Source: Labilibaculum sp. (GTDB taxonomy: Bacteria > Bacteroidota > Bacteroidia > Bacteroidales > Marinifilaceae). Taken from it: 64,000 nt of DNA. The notes beneath the pieces are model-generated. The model had not been told where the DNA came from and searched no databases. It worked only from the letters and a program-made list of their open reading frames with translations. The stretch spans positions 372,001 to 436,000 of the forward strand of contig JAEINT010000001.1 of NCBI GenBank assembly GCA_016342745.1, in the 5' to 3' direction. Below, one piece after another: positions 9,483-18,553 of the stretch; position 1 is the stretch's first letter, and every line of letters begins with the position of its first letter. The position numbers and the translations under genes were made by a program.

Positions 9483-9510
9483 TAGATAATCAATTCTTAA
9501 ATATATTAAA

Positions 9511-9534
9511 GGTGTCTCATTTATTTGAGACGCC
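9511..9534 (+). terminator. Terminator of the SusC/SusD operon
   Basis: A 9-bp stem GGTGTCTCA / TGAGACGCC with one G-U pair and a 6-base loop, followed by seven T residues. Confidence 0.9.
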
Positions 9535-9650
9535 TTTTTTTACGTTTAAAAATAGACGTAAATTATTGTGCTTCGGTTAGCAATTTGTCTTCCTGATTAA
9601 AATTTTAAAAAAAGTTACCCTTTCCCACCTTTGGAATTGCTTTATTCAGA

Positions 9651-9677
9651 CTTAATCAACTCTTAATCAGACTTAAT
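9651..9677. repeat. Three helically phased CTTAAT(CA) direct repeats upstream of korA
   Basis: CTTAATCA at 9651-9658 and 9662-9669, and CTTAAT at 9672-9677, start 11 and 10 bases apart, i.e. on the same face of the helix. They lie about 75-100 bases upstream of the predicted korA -33 element, a position suited to an activator or a bent-DNA element. Confidence 0.45.
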
Positions 9678-9711
9678 TTTAAACATAAGTTGGATGTAAC
9701 TTTTTATGACA

Positions 9712-9721
9712 CAAACGTTTG
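9712..9721. promoter_or_regulatory. Palindrome CAAACGTTTG upstream of the korA promoter
   Basis: A perfect 10-base palindrome 30 bases upstream of the predicted -33 box. Its AAACGTT core recurs in the near-palindrome at 9766-9777. The pair looks like two operator sites for one dimeric regulator; the regulator is unknown. Confidence 0.4.
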
Positions 9722-9751
9722 CAAAAAGTCATTAAAATTTTATCACTTTTC

Positions 9752-9781
9752 TTGTCTAAAATCTTGGAAACGTTACCTTTA
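9752..9781 (+). promoter_or_regulatory. korAB promoter with overlapping operator-like near-palindrome
   Basis: TTG (9752-9754), 19 bases, then TACCTTTA (9774-9781) match the Bacteroidota -33/-7 pattern TTG / TAnnTTTG except for the last base. GGAAACGTTACC (9766-9777) is nearly palindromic and overlaps the -7 box, so a bound protein would block initiation. Transcription should start near 9787, giving an untranslated leader of about 100 bases. Confidence 0.6.
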
Positions 9782-9783
9782 TC

Positions 9784-9810
9784 CATGTTAAATAACATGC
9801 GTAAAGCATG
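9784..9810 (+). promoter_or_regulatory. Overlapping inverted repeats in the korA leader
   Basis: CATGTT AAAT AACATG (9784-9799) and CATGC GTAAA GCATG (9796-9810) are both perfect and share CATG at 9796-9799, so only one can fold at a time in RNA. They lie at or just after the predicted transcription start. They may be alternative hairpins or adjoining protein sites. Confidence 0.4.
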
Positions 9811-9884
9811 ATGTGATTAACAAGACAAAATCGAAACAACTAACTAAACTAAAGAATTAAATTCAAGATTAATTCAAAATAGTC

Positions 9885-11729
9885 ATGAGTCAAAAGACAA
9901 AAGTCATTGAAAGGGATGAAGTTGTAATTAGATTCTCGGGAGATTCTGGGGATGGAATGCAACTAACAGGAACGCAATTTTCTGATACCTCAGCATTATT
10001 TGGAAATGATGTAGCCACTTTTCCTGATTACCCAGCGGAGATTAGAGCACCACAAGGCACCGTTGGTGGTGTTTCAGGTTTTCAATTGCATTTCGGTCAT
10101 ATGGAGGTGAACACTCCAGGTGATTTTGCTGATGTATTGGTGGCAATGAACCCAGCAGCTTTAAAGGCAAATTTGAAATGGGTGAAACCTAGTGGAACAA
10201 TCATTGTGAATGAAGATAGTTTTACGGATCGAAACTTCGAAAAGGCGGGCTACGATTCTAATCCACTGGAGGATGAAAAGCTTTCTGATTACAATTTGAT
10301 TAAGGCCAGAGTTACTTCGCTCACGAAAGAATGTTTAAAGGATTCAGGACTGGATCAAAAGAGTATTATCCGAAGTAAAAACATGTTTACCTTGGGTATG
10401 GTTTATTGGATGTTTGATCGTCCTTTAGGACACTCAGAAGAATTTCTTGAGAAGAAATTTAAAAAGCACCCATTGGTTGTTGAAGCAAATAAAAAAGTGC
10501 TTCGTGCTGGTTTTAACTTTGCAAAGACAATTGAGGCTTTACCATACAATTACAGTGTAGCACCTGCAAAAATTAAAAAAGGTACCTATCGTAACATTAC
10601 AGGAAATAAAGCAACTGCTTGGGGATTAATTGCAGCAGCTGAAAAAGCTGGTCTAGAGCTTTTTTGTGGTTCTTATCCAATTACTCCTGCTACCGAAATT
10701 CTTCAGGAACTTGCAGCACGTAAAGATCTTGGGGTAAAAACATTTCAAGCGGAGGATGAAATTGCTGGAATTTGTACATCTATTGGTGCTAGTTTTGCTG
10801 GTGATTTCGCAGTTACAACAACATCAGGACCAGGTTTAGCTCTTAAAACAGAGGCTGCTGGTTTGGCAGTTATGACGGAGTTACCTTTAGTGATTGTAAA
10901 TGTTCAACGTGGAGGTCCATCAACTGGATTGCCTACAAAAACGGAACAATCGGATTTGATGCAAGCAATTCATGGTAGAAGTGGCGAGTGTCCAATGCCT
11001 GTTATTGCAGCAAGTACACCGTCTAATTGCTTCGAATACGCATTTAGAGCAGGTAAGATAGCTTTAGAACACATGACCCCTGTTATCTTACTAACGGATG
11101 GTTTTATTGCAAATGGAGCTGAGCCATGGCGTATTCCAAAAATGTCCGACTTAAGTGCTATTAATGTACCTATTGCCAAAGAAGGAGACGATTATCAGCC
11201 ATATGCTAGAGATGCAGAGAAGCTTGCTAGGAAATGGGCTGTTCCAGGAACAAAAGGATTAGAGCATCGAATTGGTGGATTAGAAAAAATGGATGTTACA
11301 GGAACTGTATCCTACGTGCCAGAGAATCATCAGGTAATGACAGATATCCGTTCTGAAAGAATTAGACGTGTTGCTAATTTTATTCCGGATCTTCCTGTAA
11401 AAGGAAATGATAATGCCGATGTATTGGTTGTTGGTTGGGGTGGAACTTACGGTCACTTAACTACGGCTGTAAGAGAACTTCAAGCAGATGGAAAGGATAT
11501 TGCATTAGCGCATTTCCATTACATATTCCCTTTACCTAAAAATACAGAGGAAGTATTAAGTCGTTACAAGAAAGTAATTATTTGTGAATTGAATGAAGGA
11601 CAGTTTGCTGAATATTTGAGAGGAACTTTCCAACATATTAAATTCAATCAATATAATAAACTACAAGGATTACCATTTACAGTGCAAGAATTAAAAGAGA
11701 GATTTAACCAATTATTGGAGGAGAAATAA
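9885..11729 (+). CDS. korA: 2-oxoacid:ferredoxin oxidoreductase, fused gamma/alpha subunit (2-oxoglutarate type)
   Basis: A 614-residue cytoplasmic subunit. The N-terminal part (about 10-190, with IRFSGDSGDGMQLTG) is the gamma domain, and residues about 205 onward form the alpha pyrimidine-binding domain with GSYPITPATEILQEL and the TTSGPGLALKTEAAGLA motif. With KorB it oxidatively decarboxylates 2-oxoglutarate (or a related 2-oxoacid) to the acyl-CoA, reducing ferredoxin. The length and gamma-alpha fusion are normal for the 2-oxoglutarate/2-oxoacid class, though the exact substrate is inferred. korB starts two bases after the stop. Upstream is an unusually ornate promoter region. Confidence 0.93.
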   Translation: MSQKTKVIERDEVVIRFSGDSGDGMQLTGTQFSDTSALFGNDVATFPDYPAEIRAPQGTVGGVSGFQLHFGHMEVNTPGDFADVLVAMNPAALKANLKWVKPSGTIIVNEDSFTDRNFEKAGYDSNPLEDEKLSDYNLIKARVTSLTKECLKDSGLDQKSIIRSKNMFTLGMVYWMFDRPLGHSEEFLEKKFKKHPLVVEANKKVLRAGFNFAKTIEALPYNYSVAPAKIKKGTYRNITGNKATAWGLIAAAEKAGLELFCGSYPITPATEILQELAARKDLGVKTFQAEDEIAGICTSIGASFAGDFAVTTTSGPGLALKTEAAGLAVMTELPLVIVNVQRGGPSTGLPTKTEQSDLMQAIHGRSGECPMPVIAASTPSNCFEYAFRAGKIALEHMTPVILLTDGFIANGAEPWRIPKMSDLSAINVPIAKEGDDYQPYARDAEKLARKWAVPGTKGLEHRIGGLEKMDVTGTVSYVPENHQVMTDIRSERIRRVANFIPDLPVKGNDNADVLVVGWGGTYGHLTTAVRELQADGKDIALAHFHYIFPLPKNTEEVLSRYKKVIICELNEGQFAEYLRGTFQHIKFNQYNKLQGLPFTVQELKERFNQLLEEK

Positions 11730-11731
11730 TT

Positions 11732-12772
11732 ATGGCAGATACAATTCTAAAACCGGTAAATCCTGAAAAATTATCTCCAAAAGATTTTAAAAGTGATCAG
11801 GAAGTAAGATGGTGCCCAGGTTGTGGAGACCATGGAGTTTTGCATTCAGTGCAGAAAGCAATGGCTGCTATGGATTTGCCAAAAGAGCAATATGCAGTAA
11901 TTTCGGGTATAGGGTGTTCTTCTCGTTTCCCATATTATATGGATACTTATGGATTTCATACCATACATGGCCGAGCTGCAGCAATTGCTTCAGGTGTAAA
12001 ATCTGCGAATCCTGATCTTGAGATTTTACAAGTTTCTGGTGATGGTGATGCTTTGGCAATAGGTGGAAACCATTTTATTCATGCAATTCGTCGTAATATT
12101 GATATGACCATACTTCTTTTTAATAATGAGATTTATGGTCTTACGAAAGGGCAGTACAGTCCAACATCAAAGCAAGGAATGGTAACTAAAACGTCTCCTT
12201 TTGGTACAATTGAAGAACCATTTCATCCAGCAGAATTAGCATTAGGAGCACAATCGAAGTTTTTTGCAAGGTCGATTGATACAAATATAAAATTAACAAC
12301 CGAGTTGATTTTGGCAGGATCTAAGCACAGGGGAACTTCAATTATTGAGGTGCTTCAAAATTGTGTAATTTACAATGATGGTGCTCATACTTTAATTACT
12401 GAGCGAGAAACCAAAGATGAATACCAATTGGTTTTACGCCATGGTGAGAGAATGATTTTTGGAAAAGAGAAGAACAAAGGTTTAATAATGGGCGGTAATG
12501 GTAAGTTGATTGTCGTTACTATTGGTGAACATGGGATTGCTGAGCAGGATATCCTGATTCATGATGCTCATAATCCAGATCCACATATGCATTGGTTATT
12601 GTCAAACATGACAGCTCCAGAGTATCCTGTTGCTCTTGGTGTTATTCGTGATGTGGCAGCTCTTTCATATGAAGAAAAAATGCTTAAGCAGATTAAAGAT
12701 GTTCAGGCTCAGTCATCAATTAAATGTATGGATGACTTGATGGAAAGTGGAGATACATGGACTGTTGGATAA
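11732..12772 (+). CDS. korB: 2-oxoacid:ferredoxin oxidoreductase, beta subunit (2-oxoglutarate type)
   Basis: A 346-residue subunit carrying thiamine diphosphate. Motifs seen are VRWCPGCGDHGVLHSV near residue 26, the conserved GIGCSSRFPYY, and the TPP-binding segment GDGDALAIGGNHFIHAIRRN (about 107-126) followed by LLFNNEIYGLTKGQ. There is no separate ferredoxin domain, as usual for KorB. It works with the fused KorA encoded immediately upstream, probably with translational coupling. A terminator follows at 12807-12833. Confidence 0.94.
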   Translation: MADTILKPVNPEKLSPKDFKSDQEVRWCPGCGDHGVLHSVQKAMAAMDLPKEQYAVISGIGCSSRFPYYMDTYGFHTIHGRAAAIASGVKSANPDLEILQVSGDGDALAIGGNHFIHAIRRNIDMTILLFNNEIYGLTKGQYSPTSKQGMVTKTSPFGTIEEPFHPAELALGAQSKFFARSIDTNIKLTTELILAGSKHRGTSIIEVLQNCVIYNDGAHTLITERETKDEYQLVLRHGERMIFGKEKNKGLIMGGNGKLIVVTIGEHGIAEQDILIHDAHNPDPHMHWLLSNMTAPEYPVALGVIRDVAALSYEEKMLKQIKDVQAQSSIKCMDDLMESGDTWTVG

Positions 12773-12806
12773 AGAGTTTTTAATCAAGAATTAAGATAGA
12801 TTATAA

Positions 12807-12833
12807 AAAGAGGAAGCGATGAGTTTCCTCTTT
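12807..12833 (+). terminator. Terminator of korAB
   Basis: A 9-bp stem AAAGAGGAA / TTCCTCTTT with a 9-base loop, followed by TATTTTA. Confidence 0.85.
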
Positions 12834-12997
12834 TATTTTACACATATTTTTAATTAATTTCGCTCTAAATTATCCGATGGAAAGATTTGATTGCCTTTGC
12901 GATTTGGAAACAGTAAATGTTTGGCAAAAGGTAGATCTCGAATCAGATAATTGTATTATTTTGTACCACTAGAATACACACAACAAACACAAAGAAT

Positions 12998-15973
12998 ATG
13001 GATGAAGTTTCAATCTCCAAAATATACAAACGAAAAAAAAGCGATAGGGATATTTTTCAGGAATTGATGCCTTTCAAAGTAAAGGAAATTCTATTAATTG
13101 CTACCTATTACGATGCTTATACAATTGTTAGAGAAGGTCAGTTTTCGGATAAAATTGTTGGCGAATACCTACAATTGAATCTTTATGCAGCTCCTCGTTT
13201 TACGAGTGTTGCAACAAACGAAGAAGCAAAAGAAGAATTAGAAAAGAGGAACTTCGACGTTGTTATTATAATGGCTGGTTTGGATAAGGAATCACCTTTA
13301 CAATTAAGTCAGGAAATTAAAAAGGTTCAACCGGATATTCCAGTTTTGGTTTTGGTGAACAACAATAGTGATTTAGCTTATTTTGATCGTGCTGCAGATA
13401 AAATAAAAAACAATATCGATCGTGTTTTTGTTTGGAATGGCTCCACCAAGATCTTTATGGCGATGACCAAGTATGTGGAGGATAATTTGAATTTGGAACC
13501 AGATACAAAAAGTGGGGATGTTCGAGTAATTCTTTTGGTTGAAGATTCGGTGAAATATTATTCCAGATATTTGCCTTTATTGTATACATCGGTAATGACC
13601 CAAACCCAGAAGGTGATTGATGATGAAGGGGATATTGATGAAATGCATAAGATTTTAAAAATGAGAGCTAGACCAAAGGTTATTTTGGTGAGTACTTATG
13701 AAGATGCAGTGGAAATTGTTGATAATTATTTGGAAAATTTACTGTGTGTTATTTCTGATGTTCGATTTGCAAAGAATGGGAAATTAGATGATGATTCAGG
13801 TGTTGATTTGATTAAGTACGTGCAAGAGAAAAACATGAAAATTCCATGTTTAATGCAATCTCATGATACGGATAATGCTATTCGTGCCATGCAAGTTGAT
13901 GCTGATTTTATCAATAAGAACAGTGATACCTTAGCACTCGACATTTACAATTTCATTTATACAAAACTTGGTTTTGGTGATTTTGTTTTTAGAAATCAAA
14001 GTGGAACGAAAGTGGCCATGGCGAAATCTATGGAAGAGTTTGAGGAGAAGCTGAAATATGTGCCAGACGAATCTCTTTTATATCATTCCAAACGGAATGG
14101 GATATCGACTTGGTTAATGGCTCGTGGAGAAATTAATGTTGCTAAGAAATTGCGAAGATATCAGATTGAAGATTTCAAATCCGTAAAAGACCTTCGTAAA
14201 TTTTGTTTGGATGTATTTGAAGCTTCTCGCATAAAACAATTGAGAGGAAGGATTATAAAGTTCAGACCAAACCTCGTTAATTCAAACCATTATGTAGTTC
14301 GCTTGGGACGTGGATCTTTGGGAGGTAAAGGCCGTGGATTGGCATTCTTAAGTAATTTTATTGAGAATATTTATTTCTCAAAATTAATTAAAGACATTAA
14401 CATTTCGATTCCAAAGACTGCAATTATTGGAGTTGATGAATATGATAATTTTATTGAGAAGAATAATCTTTACGACAAGATTTATCTCGATAAAAACTAT
14501 AAAAAAGTAAGAGATTTATTCGCAAAAGGAGAGTTGTCGGATAAATTGCGAGATAGACTAAGGAGGTATCTTGAGGAAATGACTTGCCCGATAGCTGTGC
14601 GTTCATCTGGATTGTTTGAAGATTCTTTAATGCAACCATTTGCTGGCGTTTATGCAACTTATTTGCTACCAAATAATCATCCTGATATAGAAGAACGATT
14701 TAAGCAGTTGGTGACTGCAATTAAGCTTATTTACGCTTCTATTTTCACACCAGAGGCTCAATCTTATTTTAGTGCGGTTGATTATAAGATTGAAGAGGAG
14801 AAGATGGCTGTGATTATCCAAGAGGTAGTAGGACAGGAAACTAATGGAAGGTTTTATCCAAATATTAGTGGCGTGGCGCAATCATACAATTACTATCCTT
14901 TTTCATATATGAAACCAGAGGATGGTTTTGCAGTTATTGCCATTGGATTGGGAAAATATGTTGTAGGAGGAGAAAAAACACATCGCTTTTGCCCAGAACA
15001 TCCAAAATTACAGTTGGCTTCTATTGAAGATCAAATGAAGGATTCCCAAAAGTATTTTTACGGAATCGATATGCAAAAGGAAGATATTGATTTGGTAAAA
15101 GATGGTGAAGATGCGGTTACCTTAAAATATCAATTGTCTGATGCCGAGGATGATGGTAATCTATTGCATTGTGCATCGGTTTACGATTTTCAGAATGATC
15201 GATTGGAGCCAGATTTGAATTTACGAGGCCCTCGAGTTGTAAACTTTGCAAACATATTAAAATACAATCAAGTTCCTGTTGCACATGCTTTGAGCGTGCT
15301 TCTTAATATTTTTAAACAGGCGATGGGTGCTCCAGTTGAAATAGAGTTCGCTGTCGATCTTTCAAAAGGGAAAAACAACCTACCTACTTTTCAGTTATTA
15401 CAGATAAAACCTCTGATTAGACAAGAGATGAGCATCGATATTGATATGAGCAAGGTCAATAAAGATAAACTGTTGTTGCTAGCTAGCAAAGGAATGGGTA
15501 ATGGTAAAGTAGATCATATTCGTGATGTTGTGTATATGGATCTTGAGAAGTTTGATCGAATCAAGACTGAAGAAATGGCTCTGGAAATGGAAAAATTAAA
15601 CCAGAAGATGAAGGAGCAAGATCGTGAATACGTTCTAATTGGTCCTGGGCGTTGGGGAACAAAGGATAAATTTACAGGTATTCCTGTGCTGTGGTCTCAA
15701 ATTTCTAACGCTAAGATAATCGTAGAGCAAGGATTAGAAGATTTTCCATTGGATGCTTCGCTAGGATCTCATTTTTTCCACAATGTAACTTCAATGAATG
15801 TTGGTTACTTTTCAGTTAGAAGCAATACTGAGCATAGTTTTGTGAATCTGGAAATGTTAGCTAAACAAAAGGTAGAAGAACAAATTCATTATTTCAAGCA
15901 TATCCGATTCGAAGAGCCTTTAGAGATTCTTATGGACGGTAAAAAACAAACTAGTGTAATTAGTTTTAAATAA
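12998..15973 (+). CDS. Receiver-domain protein fused to a PEP-synthase-like ATP-grasp domain (no catalytic PEP domain)
   Basis: A 991-residue protein. Residues about 27-165 form a receiver-like fold whose phosphoacceptor position is not acidic (VVIIMAGLD). Residues about 175-325 form a second receiver that looks complete: acidic pair E182/D183, D254 in VISDVRF, S288 and K307. Residues about 430-835 are a PPDK_N-type ATP-grasp domain (GRGSLGGKGRG at 437-447, PIAVRSSGLFEDS at 531-543, and LLQIKPL near the end). The C-terminal 150 residues contain YVLIGPGRWGTKD. There is no phosphohistidine swivel domain and no PEP/pyruvate barrel, so it cannot be a working PEP synthase. Related proteins are often mis-annotated as such. 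Likely a signalling or phosphotransfer protein; function unknown. Single gene, own terminator. Confidence 0.85.
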   Translation: MDEVSISKIYKRKKSDRDIFQELMPFKVKEILLIATYYDAYTIVREGQFSDKIVGEYLQLNLYAAPRFTSVATNEEAKEELEKRNFDVVIIMAGLDKESPLQLSQEIKKVQPDIPVLVLVNNNSDLAYFDRAADKIKNNIDRVFVWNGSTKIFMAMTKYVEDNLNLEPDTKSGDVRVILLVEDSVKYYSRYLPLLYTSVMTQTQKVIDDEGDIDEMHKILKMRARPKVILVSTYEDAVEIVDNYLENLLCVISDVRFAKNGKLDDDSGVDLIKYVQEKNMKIPCLMQSHDTDNAIRAMQVDADFINKNSDTLALDIYNFIYTKLGFGDFVFRNQSGTKVAMAKSMEEFEEKLKYVPDESLLYHSKRNGISTWLMARGEINVAKKLRRYQIEDFKSVKDLRKFCLDVFEASRIKQLRGRIIKFRPNLVNSNHYVVRLGRGSLGGKGRGLAFLSNFIENIYFSKLIKDINISIPKTAIIGVDEYDNFIEKNNLYDKIYLDKNYKKVRDLFAKGELSDKLRDRLRRYLEEMTCPIAVRSSGLFEDSLMQPFAGVYATYLLPNNHPDIEERFKQLVTAIKLIYASIFTPEAQSYFSAVDYKIEEEKMAVIIQEVVGQETNGRFYPNISGVAQSYNYYPFSYMKPEDGFAVIAIGLGKYVVGGEKTHRFCPEHPKLQLASIEDQMKDSQKYFYGIDMQKEDIDLVKDGEDAVTLKYQLSDAEDDGNLLHCASVYDFQNDRLEPDLNLRGPRVVNFANILKYNQVPVAHALSVLLNIFKQAMGAPVEIEFAVDLSKGKNNLPTFQLLQIKPLIRQEMSIDIDMSKVNKDKLLLLASKGMGNGKVDHIRDVVYMDLEKFDRIKTEEMALEMEKLNQKMKEQDREYVLIGPGRWGTKDKFTGIPVLWSQISNAKIIVEQGLEDFPLDASLGSHFFHNVTSMNVGYFSVRSNTEHSFVNLEMLAKQKVEEQIHYFKHIRFEEPLEILMDGKKQTSVISFK

Positions 15974-15974
15974 A

Positions 15975-15999
15975 AAAAGGAGGCAATAAGCCTCCTTTT
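15975..15999 (+). terminator. Terminator of the receiver/ATP-grasp gene
   Basis: A perfect 10-bp stem AAAAGGAGGC / GCCTCCTTTT with loop AATAA, followed by T residues. Confidence 0.92.
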
Positions 16000-16014
16000 T
16001 TTTATGGTAAAATA

Positions 16015-16040
16015 AAAGGCAGTTCAGATGAACTGCCTTT
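16015..16040 (-). terminator. Terminator of fabD
   Basis: A perfect 11-bp stem AAAGGCAGTTC / GAACTGCCTTT with loop AGAT. On the minus strand it follows the fabD stop codon and runs into a T-rich tract. Confidence 0.9.
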
Positions 16041-16061
16041 GTTATTTATTTCGATTGGTAT

Positions 16062-16952
16062 TTATCCTTGAAAAGAATCTACACCAGCAGTTTCCATCTT
16101 GCGGTCTACTTTTTTTACTAATCCTTGGATTACTTTACCAGGACCAACTTCAGTAAATGAAGTAGCACCGTCAGCAATCATATTAACCATTGTCTGTGTG
16201 AAGCAAACAGGAGCTGTTAATTGAGCTACCAAATTTTGTTTGATTTCAGCAGAATCAGTCATTGGTTTTGCGTTTACATTTTGGTAAACAGGACATATTG
16301 GTGCAGAGAAAGTAGTTGCTTTAATTGCAGCTTCTAATTCAACACGAGCAGGCTCCATTAATGGTGAGTGGAAAGCACCACCAACTTTTAATGGTAAAGC
16401 TCTTTTTGCTCCAGCTTCTTTTAACTTTTCACAAGCAATTTCGATACCCTTCATGCTACCAGAAATTACCAACTGACCTGGGCAGTTAAAGTTTGCAGGA
16501 ACTACAACTTCGTCAATTTCCTTACATACATTTACAACAGTCTCATCATCTAAACCGATAATAGCAGCCATTGTCGAAGGCTCAGCTTCACAAGCTTTTT
16601 GCATTGCTAAAGCACGCTGGGAAACTAATTTAACTCCATCTTCGAAAGATAATGCACCATTAGCAACCAAAGCAGAAAATTCACCTAAAGAGTGACCTGC
16701 TACCATTTCTGGTTTAAAATCATCACCTAATGTTTTCGCTAAAATAACAGAGTGCAAGAAAATTGCAGGCTGAGTTACTTTAGTTTGACGCAAATCTTCG
16801 TCAGTTCCTTCAAACATTAAATCAGTAATGCGGAAACCTAAAATATCATTCGCTTTTTCAAATAGCTCTTTTGCAAGCTCCGAATTTTCGTATAGGTCTT
16901 TTCCCATACCTACAAATTGGGCTCCTTGCCCTGGAAATACATATGCTTTCAT
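16062..16952 (-). CDS. fabD: Malonyl-CoA:ACP transacylase
   Basis: A 296-residue cytoplasmic enzyme that loads malonate onto acyl carrier protein for fatty acid synthesis. It starts AYVFPGQGAQFVGMG, has the nucleophile serine in GHSLGEFSAL (about residue 88) and the catalytic histidine in GGAFHSPLM (about residue 197), and ends with the TEVGPGKVIQGL motif. I use the ATG at 16952; an in-frame TTG four codons earlier is less likely. Length and motifs are standard. It stands alone, followed by its own terminator. Confidence 0.96.
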   Translation of the reverse strand: MKAYVFPGQGAQFVGMGKDLYENSELAKELFEKANDILGFRITDLMFEGTDEDLRQTKVTQPAIFLHSVILAKTLGDDFKPEMVAGHSLGEFSALVANGALSFEDGVKLVSQRALAMQKACEAEPSTMAAIIGLDDETVVNVCKEIDEVVVPANFNCPGQLVISGSMKGIEIACEKLKEAGAKRALPLKVGGAFHSPLMEPARVELEAAIKATTFSAPICPVYQNVNAKPMTDSAEIKQNLVAQLTAPVCFTQTMVNMIADGATSFTEVGPGKVIQGLVKKVDRKMETAGVDSFQG

Positions 16953-17122
16953 ATTCTTCTTCAATTATCAATTTTCAATTCAATAATAAGTAATGAATTG
17001 ATTATCATGCTAAGATTTAAAATATTCAGGGCACAAAGATATCTAATCAATTAACAACGTGCAATTTTGTTATCGAACATTGTGAATTGGTGCTTATCCT
17101 TGAATCAAGAATTCTTTACTTA

Positions 17123-17752
17123 TTAGTAATTACTTTTTGTTGAGATCAAACGAATAAACTCTTCTCTTGTCGCTACTTTTTCAAATGCTCCAGTAAAATC
17201 AGAAGTCGTTGTAATTGCATTCTGTTTTTGAATTCCACGCATCGACATACACATGTGTTGTGCTTCAATAACAACAGCTACACCAAGTGGATTGAGCGTA
17301 TCTTGAATACAATCTTTAATTTGAGTTGTTAAACGTTCTTGTACTTGCAATCGGCGAGCAAAGGCATCTACTACTCGAGCAATTTTACTCAAGCCAGTAA
17401 TTGTTCCATTAGGAATGTATGCCACATGTGCTCTACCAACAAAAGGAAGCATATGGTGCTCACACATAGAATAAACCTCAATATCCTTTACAATTACCAT
17501 TTGACGGTAATCTTCCTTAAACATTGCTGATCTTAAAATTTCCGCAGGATTTCCATTATAACCTTGAGTTAGAAATTGCATTGCTTTAGCAACTCGTAAA
17601 GGTGTTTTTAAAAGTCCTTCACGTTCGGCATCTTCGCCTAATAATTCAAGTACTTTTTTATAATGAAACATTAACTGTTCTGTAGTTTCCTGATCGTATT
17701 TTTCTATTTTTGCAAAACCTTTATGATTATCTCCGTTGGTTGAAAATTCCAT
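17123..17752 (-). CDS. folE: GTP cyclohydrolase I
   Basis: A 209-residue enzyme that converts GTP to 7,8-dihydroneopterin triphosphate, the first step to folate-type pterins and queuosine-like bases. Diagnostic motifs are [20 protein letters not shown] (zinc cysteine and histidines), [23 protein letters not shown], and the late cysteine in [11 protein letters not shown]. The length matches bacterial FolE. The leader holds a short inverted repeat, AAGTCG / CGACTT at 17774-17791, of unknown role. Confidence 0.96.
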   Translation of the reverse strand: MEFSTNGDNHKGFAKIEKYDQETTEQLMFHYKKVLELLGEDAEREGLLKTPLRVAKAMQFLTQGYNGNPAEILRSAMFKEDYRQMVIVKDIEVYSMCEHHMLPFVGRAHVAYIPNGTITGLSKIARVVDAFARRLQVQERLTTQIKDCIQDTLNPLGVAVVIEAQHMCMSMRGIQKQNAITTTSDFTGAFEKVATREEFIRLISTKSNY

Positions 17753-17863
17753 CTGTGTTGTCTGTTTAAATTTAAGTCGCTATTTCGACTTGCAAAATAA
17801 GTATAAATTTCACCTATATAACAAACTTTTCGAAGCTTTTGTTTAGCCTAAGTTCTTGCATCA

Positions 17864-18553
17864 ATGGAGATTTTAATAATTGCTGGTTCTTTTTCAACCA
17901 TGCAAAATTTTATTAGTCAGCTGGTTTTAGTTGAATATTTGGGAAAGAATTACGCTCGATTCAAGTATCAGGAAAAGGAATTAGATGTGCTGATTACTGG
18001 AACTGGGGGAAGTGTATCATCGTATCATTTAAGTAAATCATTGAATACAAAGAAATATGATTTTGTTATTCATCTTGGTCGATGCTTTTCATTAAAAGAC
18101 AAATTAGAACCTGGTATTGTTGCTAGTGTGATTGATGATTATTTTGGTGATTTGGGTTTTGAATCGGAGGATCAGTTTTCTTCTATTTTCGATTTGGAAA
18201 TACAGAATAAAAATGAATTTCCATTTTCGAACGGAATATTAGAAAACAACCTTGTCTTACCAGAATTTCAATCGGAATACAGAAAAGTTAGTGGTATTAG
18301 CTGCAACACAATACCCAAAAGCCTTTTTAGTATTGCTGATATGTATGTCAAAAATCATCCGGATATAATAAGCAGAGACGGCGCTAGTATCTTGTATGCT
18401 TGTTTAGAAGAGAAATTGAAATTAATTCAATTGTTTTATGTTGTAGATCGCATTGAAAAGGCCAGTGACAGCTACAAAATCGAAGAAGATGAGATTTTAA
18501 AATTAACGGAAGCTTTGCAGTTAACTTTACTCGAAATGTTTAAATTGAATTGA
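17864..18553 (+). CDS. Futalosine hydrolase-like nucleosidase (MqnB-like, divergent)
   Basis: A 229-residue protein of the nucleoside phosphorylase/hydrolase superfamily. MEILIIAGS at the start, ITGTGGSVSSYHLSKSL (about 44-60) and DDYFGDLGFESEDQF (about 87-101) align in order with futalosine hydrolases, which release hypoxanthine in the alternative menaquinone pathway. Two usual motifs differ: the glycine-rich segment after the second strand reads HLGRCFSL instead of an AGxxGSF-like motif, and the substrate-binding MEGAA segment reads RDGAS. Activity is therefore uncertain; it may be a divergent MqnB or another nucleosidase. Its 3' end overlaps the convergent MATE gene by 14 bases. No other menaquinone gene is in the window. 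Confidence 0.65.
   Translation: MEILIIAGSFSTMQNFISQLVLVEYLGKNYARFKYQEKELDVLITGTGGSVSSYHLSKSLNTKKYDFVIHLGRCFSLKDKLEPGIVASVIDDYFGDLGFESEDQFSSIFDLEIQNKNEFPFSNGILENNLVLPEFQSEYRKVSGISCNTIPKSLFSIADMYVKNHPDIISRDGASILYACLEEKLKLIQLFYVVDRIEKASDSYKIEEDEILKLTEALQLTLLEMFKLN

Noticed and set aside
12998-15973. Annotation as phosphoenolpyruvate synthase
   Set aside because: Only the ATP-grasp domain is present; the phosphohistidine and PEP-binding domains are missing.
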